A stretch of DNA of 64,000 nucleotides from Tritrichomonas musculus. Its lineage: Eukaryota > Parabasalia > Tritrichomonadida > Tritrichomonadidae. The DNA lies in assembly GCA_039105265.1 (NCBI GenBank), contig JAPFFF010000008.1, positions 868,001 through 932,000 on the forward strand, read 5' to 3'. Below are positions 9,823-19,994 of the stretch, one piece after another. A program made the position numbers and the translations under genes. Position 1 is the stretch's first letter; every line of letters starts with the position of its first letter. The notes beneath the pieces were generated by a model. It was not told where the DNA came from and searched no databases. It was given only the letters and a program-made list of their open reading frames with translations.

Positions 9823-10233
9823 TCGTGGATAAGCAAACCAAGCAAAGATTATTCATTTTTAATATTTTTTCCTAAAACTCAAGCAAATTCGCCAAATTTA
9901 CTAAATAAAAGCGATTTACAAAATAACTATCGTACAAATTCCAGCACATAGTTGACATGATGAAAAAACTATCGATAATTTATTTATTTACAAGAAAAAT
10001 AAAACATACTGGAATTAATAAAAGAATTATTTTGTAAATCGCTTTTATTTAGTGAGTTTTTTGAATTTGCTTGAGCTTTAGGAAAAGACATTCTAAAATA
10101 ATAATTATTATTATCTTTGCATGGTTTACTTTTCCACGTTGCGCTGGGATATACCTAAGAATTGTTTTGTAAACTACTCTTATTTAGTTATTTTGTTGAG
10201 TTTATTTGTGTCTTTGGAAGAAATACTATAAAA
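9823..10233. repeat. Long imperfect foldback with a third arm copy
   Basis: The arm at about 9823-9935 (AAGCGATTTACAAAATAA in its inner part, CGTGGATAAGCAAACCA in its outer part) is repeated in inverse at about 10022-10142, roughly 80% identical over 110 bp around a 90-nt loop. A further, more diverged direct copy of the right arm begins at 10157, 135 bp after the first. No coding sequence is seen. This is typical of a foldback transposon derivative or serial template switching. Confidence 0.6.
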
Positions 10234-10789
10234 AAATAAATTAACCTTTTTGGTCAAAAAATTTTCATCTTTATTGGTCAATTATAAAATTCATATCATC
10301 AATGATATGAACTATACAAAAAATTGATAACATCATATAATATCTCCAAATCCACTCGAAAAACATGGCCTTTTTATATTTTATTTTCTAATAAATAAAA
10401 AAATTAAGAACATGTAAAAAAACTAAAACTTTTGTCGACTCATTCATCTTTAAATTGATTTTTTCTTAAAAAAACATTTTTTTCTCATTATGCATTTTAT
10501 AAGATTTGAAATAAGCACTTTCATGCTATTTTTAAATATGTTAATAATATGATAAAACAATATTAGACATATATTAAACTTTGATGAGGTTTTTTCCGTT
10601 GATCAAAAATTGCAAATTTTTGAAATTCATTTTTTCTTTGTTTTTCAGTAATAAAATTTAAATTATATTTTTTTGATTTTATATTTATTCTACAAATATT
10701 ATATACATGACGATGGATTGATTTTTAATAAAAAATGATCAATATTCAAGCTTTTTCTGCATAAAATAAAATTGAATTGAAAAAGAGTT

Positions 10790-11283
10790 TCCATACCTAG
10801 ACTTGTTATTCTCCGATTCTCGAGATCGATAATTGATTGACTTTTTGATATCGATACATAAATATACACAGATTCTCGAGATCGATTTCAGAGATCGAGA
10901 ATTTTTTTTCTCAGCTTTTGATATCAGAATTTTCAATTAAACTTTTTGATATATATATGATCGTAATTCATTCTCAAATATTTCATAAAAAAGAATGTAT
11001 TTTTTGATTTTAATCTTAAAATAAACATCAATACATTCTATTATTTATTTTTAGATATAATAAAATCACAAATAACAATGATAAAAAAAGATAAATCTGT
11101 TTGAGATCTCGAGATCTCGGTAATTGATATCAAGTTTACAATTATTTTTATATCACATTTCATATCTGATATCTTGATAATCGATAATCTCGATATCAGA
11201 TTTGTAAACTGATAATCGAGTATCAGATGTAAAAAAGTGACGTTTTTGATATCGATTCTCAAAATAACAAGTCTATCCATACC
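10790..11283. mobile_element. 478-bp MITE with 8-bp target-site duplication
   Basis: The element spans 10798-11275 with termini TAGACTTGTTATT and its inverse. The 8-mer TCCATACC abuts both ends (10790-10797 and 11276-11283), a clean target-site duplication. The interior is unusually rich in near-palindromic GATATC, GAGATC and TCTCGAGATCGATA motifs placed near both ends. An 8-bp duplication fits hAT-type elements; the terminal sequence is only a loose fit to the hAT terminal consensus. The small open frames across it on the minus strand are repeat artefacts. Confidence 0.8.
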
Positions 11284-11679
11284 TTTATTTTCATTTAAAT
11301 ATGAAATTCATAAAAGTCATAAAAATTCGATGCTCATAGTTAATAATCAAATTATTAAATACTCAAAAGATGTAATGTATTATATTAAATATTATTGCAA
11401 AGTATTAAGGACAAATTCTTTTTGCATATAAAAAAATCATTATTTTTCTGAAAAAAATTGCATGAAGTAAAAATCATATATAAAGTACGTGAACTTTAAA
11501 TAACCATTAAAATAGAATATGTATAAAGAATTATAGATTAATCAATTAAAAGTATTAAATTATTAAAAGTGTTAAGTTATTCCAGGTTGTTCATGAGAAA
11601 AAAATTTTCAAAAAAGTGAAGCCGACTTTTGTCTTCCAAACATAAATTAATTTATATATAAATGATTTATAATTGAAAT
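11284..11679. other. AT-rich spacer, no gene seen
   Basis: Nothing beyond AT-rich DNA and short open frames lacking any protein-like character. Confidence 0.4.
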
Positions 11680-12279
11680 TTATTTATGAAAAAAATTATT
11701 GGGGTTATGTGGTGGTAATTGCCACATTGTAGTTTTAAAATCTTCACTATAATTAAGCTTGCTTATGAATGCATTATCAATATGCATTTCGCTAACCATT
11801 AGTTTTTGATTGGTTCGACTTCTTCTATTGGGATATTTCCATTTTAGCCTTGAAAATATTCTCTCTGTTCCGGATTTGGAGCCGCAGTTAGGATACAATC
11901 TAAAAGCAATTTTTGAAAGAGTGCTAAAGTGCTTCCTCTTTTGTATTCGAAATTCGAAAAATACAAAAGAAGAGCTTCTGCAATGTTTCTCAAGAAAATC
12001 AAACTTAATTAAGATTAAATTATTTAATTCATTTGTTGCTAATGCAGCTTCCTGTTGGATTAATCCCAAATATTTTGCGTTAGATTTAATAAAACTTGTA
12101 ATGTTATTCCATTCAAGCGATTCTTGAATTGTTTGATAATATTCTGTAGATTTTTCTCCTTGCTTTTCTTTTTCAATCTCTTCTGAAGCATCATCATCAG
12201 GAGAATCTGATAATAATTCTGATTCACTTTCTGAATAATTTTCATTTGTGTTCACATTATTATTTTCATTAGAACTTAT
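11680..12279 (-). pseudogene. hAT transposase C-terminal dimerisation-domain fragment
   Basis: The frame is open directly after the stop of the neighbouring kinase gene (12280-12282), in the same frame, and has no ATG. About 45 residues are Ser/Asp/Glu-rich, then helices, then a clear hAT C-terminal dimerisation motif: STLSKIAFRLYPNCGSKSG, TERIFSRLKWKYPNRRSRTN. The rest of a hAT transposase (zinc-finger BED domain and most of the RNase-H core) is absent, so this is a truncated remnant, or a piece of host protein derived from one. Its position, joined head-to-tail in frame with the kinase through one TGA, is odd. Hydrophobic residues of the dimer motif are well kept, so decay is not advanced. 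Confidence 0.65.
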
Positions 12280-15200
12280 TCAAAGTTTGTCTCGTAAATC
12301 TGCTCCAAATCCCTCATAAAAAATAGAACCAATGTTTATTATTGATGAATTTGAAAAATCTTTTTGTTTTTTATTTGCCGAAAACCTACCAAAGAGAATA
12401 TTATATGGAGGACTGTAAAGGGTTTTTTCCATTATTTGAATAATCTCTTCAGTTTTTTCGAGAAACTGTTTTTTGTTTGACTCATTATCGTTGATTATGT
12501 CGAATAAAAGATCACAATTTTTATATATACATTTGACTTTATTTTGATTTGTTTCTACACATTTTTCAAAGTGATTGTTTTTATAAGAATCTAAAAATTC
12601 TTTGTTTTCATTTGAGTAAGGATATTCATCTTCACATGACATGAAATCTAATTCAAGATATTTATCTTTGATATCAGAAAACATTTCATTATTTTTAATT
12701 TTTGTAATCATTTTTTCAAAATATTTATGTGCTTCATTTTGATTCAACTCTGATTTTTCTAACAACAAAAAATATTTTACTAGTTTGCAATCTGCAATAA
12801 AAATAATAAACGATTTTGAAAGTTGTAGTTGTTCATCAATTATTTCTTTTCCGTGAAACATCAAAGGAATGTCTTCATTGTCAGATGCTTGCTTATAATA
12901 CTTAATCATTTCCTCTATTTTATCTTTTTCACCTTCTAAAAGATGTCCAAGATTAAAGAATGATAAAGCAAATCTTTTATCGAGAGCACTGTAATAAAAT
13001 TTGATTCTATTTTGGTACAATTTCTCGTTATTTTTAAGGAATAATTCAATAAATAAAGCCCAATTATTTTGACCAAATGGATACTCATTCTGTCCTGCAA
13101 TTCTTAGATATTCTTCTGCTAATTTTAATTCAGGTTTGTCAAACATTGTGATATAAACTAAGCCAAGATCATTATTAGCTACATAATATGCTTTATTGAA
13201 TCGAATATTATAATATCCATTGTTTTCTAAGTAGAATCTTTCACCATCAGTTTCTGCACATTTTTTCAAATATTCAATTGCTTTAGGGACATTTACATCG
13301 AACATTTTACCATCAAGGTAAAAATGAGCTAATTTCAAAAATGCTGAATAATAACCATTTTCACCGGCAATTTCATAATGCTGTATTACTTTAAATTTAT
13401 TTATTTCAACACCAAGTCCTTTTTCATACATGAGACCTAATTTAAAATGTGAACTTGGGATGTTATCATAAGATGATTTTAAATAACATTCAAAAGCTTT
13501 TTGATAACTTTGTGGGAAACCTTTGCCATGAAAATGAAGATTGCCTAAATGATGAAGTGCATCCATTTGACCTAGATCAGCTGCTTTCTTAAAATACTTT
13601 ATTGCATTGGACAGATCTGGTTCAAAACCATGACCTTTTTTCATCATTTTTGCCAAGTTATAAATTGCATTTGCATTACCATTTTCCATTGAGAGATTAA
13701 AAAGGTAAATTGCTTTCCTAATATCTTTGTCAACTCCAAGTCCTTCGTAATAAAGAAATGCTATATCATTTAATGCACGAGTGCTGTTCAGTTCTAATGA
13801 CTTATTATAATATCCCAATGCTTTATTATATTTCTTTTTCTCATATTCATAATAAAAACCTAATGAGTTTATTGCCCGAATGTTCTTCAGTTTTGCTGCT
13901 TCTTTAAAATATTTTTTAGCATTTTTGTAACTTTTCTCTACTCCATACCCATTAAAGTAAAGATATCCAATGCTGTACAAAGAATAAGAGTTATTATGCT
14001 CTGCTGCAATATCAAAATAAGATTTTGCTTCTATAAAATCTTTTTTTACTCCTTTACCGAACTTATAAAGGACTCCTAAGTTGTTTATAGCTTCATAATT
14101 ATTGAAAGAAGCAGCTGTCAAATAATAATCCATTGCTTTTTGGTAATCTTTTTCGGCAACATAATATATATTTCCCAAGTTATTTATAATATTTGAATTA
14201 TTCTCATCAATTTCTTTCAAACTAAACAAAAAAGAAGCGTATTTTCTAAGAAAATAATCATTTAAATTTGCTTCATTTTCTTTTTGTTTTAGAATCCAAA
14301 GAAATTCGTACAAAAATTGCGAGACCTCATTTATTTTTAAATAGTTGGATGTGATGCTGTCTAAATTGTTTTCTTTTGTAAAGGAATCATCATTTCTGTA
14401 TAGAATAAGCATTTCATCAAATAACAATTTTTTAATTTCATCTATTGGGATCCTATCATTTTGATTACTTAGAACACACTTATGAAAAAGTGATTCTATC
14501 TTTTCTGAACATTTTGGGTATATTTTCACGGTATTCAAATTTTCATTGAATCCATCAAAGCACACATTTTTTATTAAATTATCATGTTCAAAAAGAAAAT
14601 AAATAATCAAACCAAATGAATAAATATCAGTAGAAAATGAAAGTTGAAAACCATAATTTTGTTCAGGGGACAAATAGGAAATTGATCCAAAATCTTTCGA
14701 TTTATTTGTTTCATCAACTCTTTTGATTGTTTCAAAGTCAGAAATATAAGGAACATTGTCATGATCTAAAAGAATATTTGTAGGTTTCAAGTCTCGATGA
14801 ATGAGACCTTTTGAATGTATAAAATCAACACCTTGTACGATTCTAGTCATTGTTATTAATAAATATTTATAACTAATATTTTGGCTGTTTTTGATATAAT
14901 TATCAAGATTTCCATTTGTCATATATTCATAAACTATTCCTCCTGTTTTTTGTCCTTCTTTTAAAAAACCATAACATTTAATGAAAAATCTACTTTTGTA
15001 TGTTTTGCAATAATCCATTTCTCTTTTTTGATATTTGTCGATATTTTTAATATCTATGAATTTTTTTATTAAAAAAAGATGAAGTGTCTGAATATGAATG
15101 GCCATGTAATAAAATTCATTTTCTTTGGAATGAATATGCCTTAATTTGATAAATTCTTTTTCATCAAATTCATTAAAAGAAACTTTTTCTATGTTTTTAT

Positions 15201-15954
15201 TTGTGAATAGAGATTCAATTCTAAAGTCAGTCATTTCATCAACATTTTTGGATGATAATAAATCATTAAATTTGAATTTGAATTCTTGCTGTTCAGATTG
15301 ATAATTGAAAAAGCTTGGATCTTTGAAATAAATGGTTGGATAAAACATTCGACCAATCAAGAATAAAGAAACTGTGAAAAATGTATTTTGAACAAATTTA
15401 TCTCCTTTAAAATTAGTTTTTCCTTTGAAAAATTTGTAAAATTCTTTGATATCATCTGAAGAAAAACGTTGGTCTTGGATATTGTCAGCATTGATTAACG
15501 ATGCATTTGTTTCATTTAAAATTTTGGTAAAATCTATTTCATCAGGCAATTCTATTATTAAAAAATGATCTTCGGCACAAATTAAAACAGAATTTGTAGA
15601 ATTTTTTATAATTTCATCTTCGTTTAAAACATATTTTAAAATTTCTTGATTTATCTGTTTACTTAAGTATTTGAAAACAATTAATCGAAACTGTTTTAGA
15701 ATATCTAAAAAGAAATTGCAAAATTTGCTATTATCTAAAATGATTGGATAATACAACATTGTTTTAAAATGAGAATATACATTTTTGATGTTTTGATCTT
15801 GTATCAAGTCAATACTAATTTGTTTTTCTATATGTAATTTGTTATCAGATGTCATTCTTATTAATGAATGTATTAAAAGATTATATAAATATGCCATTTC
15901 AAAATTTATTAAAAAAAATAAGACATCAGAAAAATTTTTAATTTCAAAAGGCAT
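12280..15954 (-). CDS. Protein kinase with Sel1-repeat array
   Basis: A protein of 1224 aa from ATG 15954; the open frame extends nine codons upstream to a TTG only. Residues 1-250 are helical and unassigned. A kinase domain follows (about 250-520): beta-3 Lys in LFLIKKF, catalytic loop LIHRDLKPTNILLDHD and activation segment SISYLSPEQNYGF. The magnesium-binding DFG is DFE (YISDFETIKR), a change seen in some active and some impaired kinases. From about 590 onward there are at least nine Sel1 repeats (YYLTAASFNNYEAINNLGVL, YGVEKSYKNAKKYFKEAA), which are solenoid protein-interaction modules. The last 250 residues are helical. Kinase-Sel1 fusions are expanded in trichomonads; the likely role is regulated scaffolding in signalling. 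The gene is followed in frame by a hAT fragment. Confidence 0.85.
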   Translation of the reverse strand: MPFEIKNFSDVLFFLINFEMAYLYNLLIHSLIRMTSDNKLHIEKQISIDLIQDQNIKNVYSHFKTMLYYPIILDNSKFCNFFLDILKQFRLIVFKYLSKQINQEILKYVLNEDEIIKNSTNSVLICAEDHFLIIELPDEIDFTKILNETNASLINADNIQDQRFSSDDIKEFYKFFKGKTNFKGDKFVQNTFFTVSLFLIGRMFYPTIYFKDPSFFNYQSEQQEFKFKFNDLLSSKNVDEMTDFRIESLFTNKNIEKVSFNEFDEKEFIKLRHIHSKENEFYYMAIHIQTLHLFLIKKFIDIKNIDKYQKREMDYCKTYKSRFFIKCYGFLKEGQKTGGIVYEYMTNGNLDNYIKNSQNISYKYLLITMTRIVQGVDFIHSKGLIHRDLKPTNILLDHDNVPYISDFETIKRVDETNKSKDFGSISYLSPEQNYGFQLSFSTDIYSFGLIIYFLFEHDNLIKNVCFDGFNENLNTVKIYPKCSEKIESLFHKCVLSNQNDRIPIDEIKKLLFDEMLILYRNDDSFTKENNLDSITSNYLKINEVSQFLYEFLWILKQKENEANLNDYFLRKYASFLFSLKEIDENNSNIINNLGNIYYVAEKDYQKAMDYYLTAASFNNYEAINNLGVLYKFGKGVKKDFIEAKSYFDIAAEHNNSYSLYSIGYLYFNGYGVEKSYKNAKKYFKEAAKLKNIRAINSLGFYYEYEKKKYNKALGYYNKSLELNSTRALNDIAFLYYEGLGVDKDIRKAIYLFNLSMENGNANAIYNLAKMMKKGHGFEPDLSNAIKYFKKAADLGQMDALHHLGNLHFHGKGFPQSYQKAFECYLKSSYDNIPSSHFKLGLMYEKGLGVEINKFKVIQHYEIAGENGYYSAFLKLAHFYLDGKMFDVNVPKAIEYLKKCAETDGERFYLENNGYYNIRFNKAYYVANNDLGLVYITMFDKPELKLAEEYLRIAGQNEYPFGQNNWALFIELFLKNNEKLYQNRIKFYYSALDKRFALSFFNLGHLLEGEKDKIEEMIKYYKQASDNEDIPLMFHGKEIIDEQLQLSKSFIIFIADCKLVKYFLLLEKSELNQNEAHKYFEKMITKIKNNEMFSDIKDKYLELDFMSCEDEYPYSNENKEFLDSYKNNHFEKCVETNQNKVKCIYKNCDLLFDIINDNESNKKQFLEKTEEIIQIMEKTLYSPPYNILFGRFSANKKQKDFSNSSIINIGSIFYEGFGADLRDKL

Positions 15955-16971
15955 TGAAAATAAATTTTCCAAAATTTTCAATTTTACCTAGTCAAAGAAA
16001 ATACCAACTTTTATCATACTCAAATTCTCTGGAAATACATTTTCTATTTATGACTTGAAGTGAAGAAAAAAAGTTGATGTTTTATCAAAAATCCTGGGGT
16101 TTCCAAAATAGATTTTTTTACACATATATGTAATTATATTAAGTATAAAAAATAAATTGTTGCTCCATAGAAAATAAGATAAAAATGTTTTTTTCTAAAA
16201 AAAAAAATTCTGAGATATTTTAAATTTTTAGCAGAACTGAATGAAATAAAAATTTTAATATAAAATATAAACATCTTAATATTATTTTTGTATAATAATG
16301 TTTAACTCTAAAATTAAGGTTAAATATTTAGTAATATTTATTTTAAAATATATTGATCACTAAAAGTAACGAATAAATAAATATATTATGGATAGATTCG
16401 TATCATGAATTCCATGAAATTAAAAGATTTCATTCAAAGATTAGAGGAGAAATATTATATATTTATAGTATATTTAATGAATATTTATAAATAAAAATCA
16501 AAATCAAGATTTGTTTGTATATAGCTTTACATTTGAATTAAAAACACAAACAAATAGTAATAACAAATTATATATATCAATTATACCCAATATTGCATGA
16601 AACCTATTTAATTTTTTTTTTTTTCGTATTATGATTAATTCAACAAATGTTGAAAATTATTATTTTTTTGTTTTTTATGTTTTTCAAACCGCAGAAAAAT
16701 GTTTTTTTATAAGTATTTATATATTATTTTGAAAAAAATGGATATTTAATTTGATTTGATTTGCATTGATATTTAAAAAAATCCAAATATTTTGATTCTT
16801 AATGTAATTTTTTATTTTATGAATGAATTTATGAAAATATTTTTTGGTTTTAAATTTATGATATATGAAAATTATTGAGAAATAAAAAAAATATTATTTT
16901 TATTTATTTCATTCAAATATTCAAATTAATTCAATTTTTTAAAATAAAAATATCTAATTATTTAAAACAGA
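15955..16971. other. AT-rich divergent intergenic region
   Basis: This region separates two divergently transcribed kinase genes and presumably holds both promoters. It is almost pure A/T with homopolymer runs; no repeat, RNA gene or open frame with protein character is seen. No clear Inr lies close to either ATG. Confidence 0.5.
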
Positions 16972-19134
16972 ATGAATCGATACAAGGTAGTTAAAACAAT
17001 TGGGGAAGGATCATATGGACAAGCATTTTTATGTACAGAAAATAAAACCCATAAGGATGTCATAATCAAAGAATTAAATATAACCCAGCAAGAACCCAAA
17101 GTTCGTGAATCTTCTTTAAATGAAGCTAAAATTTTATCCAAATTAAATAATCCTAACATCGTCAAGTTTATAGAATCATTTATTGAAAAAGGAAAATTAT
17201 ATATAGTAATGGAATATGCTGAAGGTGGCGATTTATGGAGATATATACAAAATAGAAATGGACGCCACATTCCGGAAAGTCAGATTTTGATATGGATTCA
17301 ACAATTATGCTCAGCTTTAAGCTATGTTCATTCCCAAAATATTCTTCATCGAGACTTAAAGTCAAGAAATATATTTTTAGATTCAGAAAATAATGCTAAA
17401 CTTGGAGATTTTGGAATTGCCAAAGTCCTTGAACATACCGGCGATTTTGCTAAAACAATCGTTGGAAGCCCATTTTATTTGTCGCCTGAAATTTGCAACG
17501 GAGTTCCGTACGATGAAAAAACGGATATTTGGTCGCTCGGGTGCATCTTCTACGAGATGTGCACGCTGACGCCCGCCTTCAGCGGAAATAACATGGGAAA
17601 CGTTGTGATGAAAATCTTGCTCCAGAAGCAGCAGCCGATCCCCAGCATGTACAGCAAGGAACTCTCGAAGCTGATCAACTCCATGCTCATGAAGGAGCCA
17701 TCGGAAAGGCCGAACCTCTCCCAAATATTGAGCTTGAAGCCTCTTAGGCCTAAAACGGCCGATCATCCTCCCAAAGTGACAGCTAGCAATTCATCGAAAG
17801 CAACGGCTAGCAATTCATCGAAAGCAACGGCTAGCAATTCATCGAAAGCAACATCTAGCAATTCATCAAAAGCAACAGCTAGCAATTCATCGAAAGCAAC
17901 AGCTAGCAATTCATCGAAAGCAACAGCTAGCAATTCATCAAAAGCAACAGCTAGCAATTCATCGAAAGCAACGGCTAGCAATCCACCTAAAACAGCAAAT
18001 AATCCTTCAGCAAAAGGAGCATTAAATCCATCAGCAAAAGCAGTAACGAAAAATTCATCAAAAGCTGGATCTAATAATTCAACAAAAGAAACAGCAAATT
18101 CTGTGCCAAAAGCAGCAAATCCAACAGCAAAAGCAGCAACTAAAAATCCACAAAAAGTATCTCCATCAGCAGCAGTCAATTCATCAAAAGCTGCAGCCAA
18201 TCATCTCTCAAAAGCAGCAGACAAGCCATCTCCGAAAGCAATCGTTGCTACTCCAAGAGCGGCTGACAATCCTCGTTCAAAAGCAGTTAATTTTGCCAGT
18301 CCAAAAGCTGCAGGCAACTTAAAAGTGTCAAATTCGCCAAAATCAACGTCAGACTCTGCGCCAAAGCCAACAGTCAGCCATCCTCCAAAATCCGCAGACA
18401 ATCATCCTGTAAAAGCAGCCGATGATAGTTCAAAAGCAATCGCAAATCCGCATCAAAAAGCGGTTATTTTTTCAACCCCCAAAGCCAACCGCAATATAAA
18501 GGCCTCAAAATCATCGCCAGCCGATCCGACTTCAGATGCGGCGGATATTCTTTGCTTGAAAGCAAGGCCTAGTTCTCCGCCGAGGGATCGAAATCAAGAG
18601 ACTCCTCCGCCAATCGCTTTAGACCTTGAGCATCAGCCCGAAACAAGAAAGAAAGCAGCAATAGTTCCTGGAATTCGATGCTCGCATTCTGCAGTTCCTC
18701 GCTTGAGAAAAAGTAGCCCTCAAAAGCCAAATAACGATACATTTTCAAATTGTCTTGTCATTCAATCTTTGAGCCAGACTCCTCGTCCAAAAACAATTAA
18801 TAAGGAAGATATCAGCCACAATGCTCAAATGCTCCCTGTAAAGAGACTCGGAAAAAGCGTCAATATAAGAGCTTCCGAAAACATAAAGCCGGCCATGAGG
18901 AGGAAAAATGCAAATGCTCAGAAAAAGCAAGACGACATTCGAACTTTTCTTGAAAATAAAATAGGAAAAGGAAAAATGATAAAAGCATATAATGACCTGA
19001 AAGAAGAAATTATCGATCCTAGTGATGTCCTTGATTACATTGGAGGAGCTGGAAATGAGTACTTGATAATCTTGTTACAGAAATTGATTGTAATGGAAGC
19101 TGAAAGTGAATTTATTTGTGAAAAAATATTTTAA
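16972..19134 (+). CDS. NEK-family serine/threonine kinase with repeat-rich tail
   Basis: A protein of 720 aa. The kinase domain (residues 4-258) is complete: glycine loop IGEGSYGQAF, beta-3 Lys in VIIKELN, HRDLKSRNIFLD, GDFGIAKVL, GSPFYLSPEI and RPNLSQIL, arranged as in NIMA-related kinases. Residues about 268-340 are nine tandem 8-residue units of the type KATASNSS (24-bp DNA repeats, 17779-17993), grading into a long Ser/Ala/Lys/Pro low-complexity tail. The last 65 residues (FLENKIGKGKMIKAYNDLKE to LIILLQKLIVMEAE) match the short C-terminal module commonly found on trichomonad NEKs. DNA at 17510-17750 is conspicuously GC-rich with different codon choice. The stop TAA is followed by A, giving a TAAA signal. 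NEKs act in the cell cycle and at the flagellar basal body; this assignment is by family only. Confidence 0.9.
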   Translation: MNRYKVVKTIGEGSYGQAFLCTENKTHKDVIIKELNITQQEPKVRESSLNEAKILSKLNNPNIVKFIESFIEKGKLYIVMEYAEGGDLWRYIQNRNGRHIPESQILIWIQQLCSALSYVHSQNILHRDLKSRNIFLDSENNAKLGDFGIAKVLEHTGDFAKTIVGSPFYLSPEICNGVPYDEKTDIWSLGCIFYEMCTLTPAFSGNNMGNVVMKILLQKQQPIPSMYSKELSKLINSMLMKEPSERPNLSQILSLKPLRPKTADHPPKVTASNSSKATASNSSKATASNSSKATSSNSSKATASNSSKATASNSSKATASNSSKATASNSSKATASNPPKTANNPSAKGALNPSAKAVTKNSSKAGSNNSTKETANSVPKAANPTAKAATKNPQKVSPSAAVNSSKAAANHLSKAADKPSPKAIVATPRAADNPRSKAVNFASPKAAGNLKVSNSPKSTSDSAPKPTVSHPPKSADNHPVKAADDSSKAIANPHQKAVIFSTPKANRNIKASKSSPADPTSDAADILCLKARPSSPPRDRNQETPPPIALDLEHQPETRKKAAIVPGIRCSHSAVPRLRKSSPQKPNNDTFSNCLVIQSLSQTPRPKTINKEDISHNAQMLPVKRLGKSVNIRASENIKPAMRRKNANAQKKQDDIRTFLENKIGKGKMIKAYNDLKEEIIDPSDVLDYIGGAGNEYLIILLQKLIVMEAESEFICEKIF
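17779..17993 (+). repeat. 24-bp tandem repeat array in the NEK gene
   Basis: About nine near-identical copies of a 24-bp unit beginning AGCTAGCAATTCATCGAAAG encode KATASNSS. Copies differ by one or two silent or conservative changes (for example one TSS for TAS), indicating recent expansion by slippage or unequal exchange. Length polymorphism between strains is likely. Confidence 0.9.
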
Positions 19135-19140
19135 AACTTG

Positions 19141-19327
19141 TTTTTATTATTAAGCAAATTTACTAAAAACAAAGATTTTATTGTACTAAAAAATATTATA
19201 AGACATGTTTTTATTATTAAGCAAATTTACTTAAAACAAAGATTTTATTGTACTAAAAAATATTATAAGACATGTTTTTATTATTAAGCAAATTTACTAA
19301 AAACAAAATTTTTTTTGTACTAAAAAA
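19141..19327. repeat. 67-bp tandem repeat, 2.8 copies
   Basis: Units start at 19141, 19208 and 19275 with TTTTTATTATTAAGCAAATT. The first two are nearly identical and the third diverges at its end. The array starts 7 nt after the NEK stop codon, so it forms the 3' flank of that gene. Confidence 0.85.
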
Positions 19328-19336
19328 TAGGCTGAA

Positions 19337-19386
19337 GTAGTATGCGATTATGGCGAAGGTCGAAAATTGTCATAATCGCATACTAC
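19337..19386. repeat. Perfect 16-bp hairpin
   Basis: GTAGTATGCGATTATG (19337-19352) pairs perfectly with CATAATCGCATACTAC (19371-19386) over an 18-nt loop. It lies in a non-coding gap between two genes that converge. It could be a small foldback element, a transcript-processing hairpin or an RNA; sequence alone does not decide. Confidence 0.6.
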
Positions 19387-19994
19387 TGCTGATTTAAATA
19401 TCATACATAAAAAATGTACTCAGATAAAGTTCATCTTATCAAAAAGTTCATGATGGTTTTTTGAGAGGGCTCAGAAATTTCCGGACTTTTTGAATACCAA
19501 TAAAAACCGCCAAGTAAACCAAGATTCGCTCTTGGTAATAGGTAAATAAAATAATGGAAAACCGAGGTTTTTCTATAATGCAATTTTCAAGATTGTCAAT
19601 TAAAATCACCTTTCATGGCAGTTTTCAAGAATATTGGCCATAAACTTAAATTGCATCTAATGTATGATTCTTAGAATCACATGAACAAATCCAAACTGCT
19701 GTGTGAAGAAAACTTGGAGGAGGAATTAATAAGAATGTGTTTCACAACCAATAATTAACGAATTTTCTATCATATATATAATCATTTAATTGTAAATAAT
19801 GGAACACAATTAAATATTAATTTATTCCAAATGTTTAACAATCAAAAGATATTGGATCATAAAATTTATAAAAGGGAATGGACGAGAAACTCAAAGATTG
19901 AGAAGATTATCTCATTATTTATGATATAAATATTAATTTACAAGTGAAAATAAACATAAAATTATATCATAAATAATAGTCATTTTTAAATCTA
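19387..19994. other. Intergenic region between convergent genes, no gene seen
   Basis: Slightly GC-richer around 19440-19700 than other spacers, but all frames are closed and I recognise no RNA gene. Confidence 0.4.

Noticed and set aside
17763-18401. Long Ala/Phe/Asp repeat frames opposite the NEK tail
   Set aside because: They mirror the 24-bp tandem repeat and the low-complexity tail of the NEK gene; no start or promoter signal.
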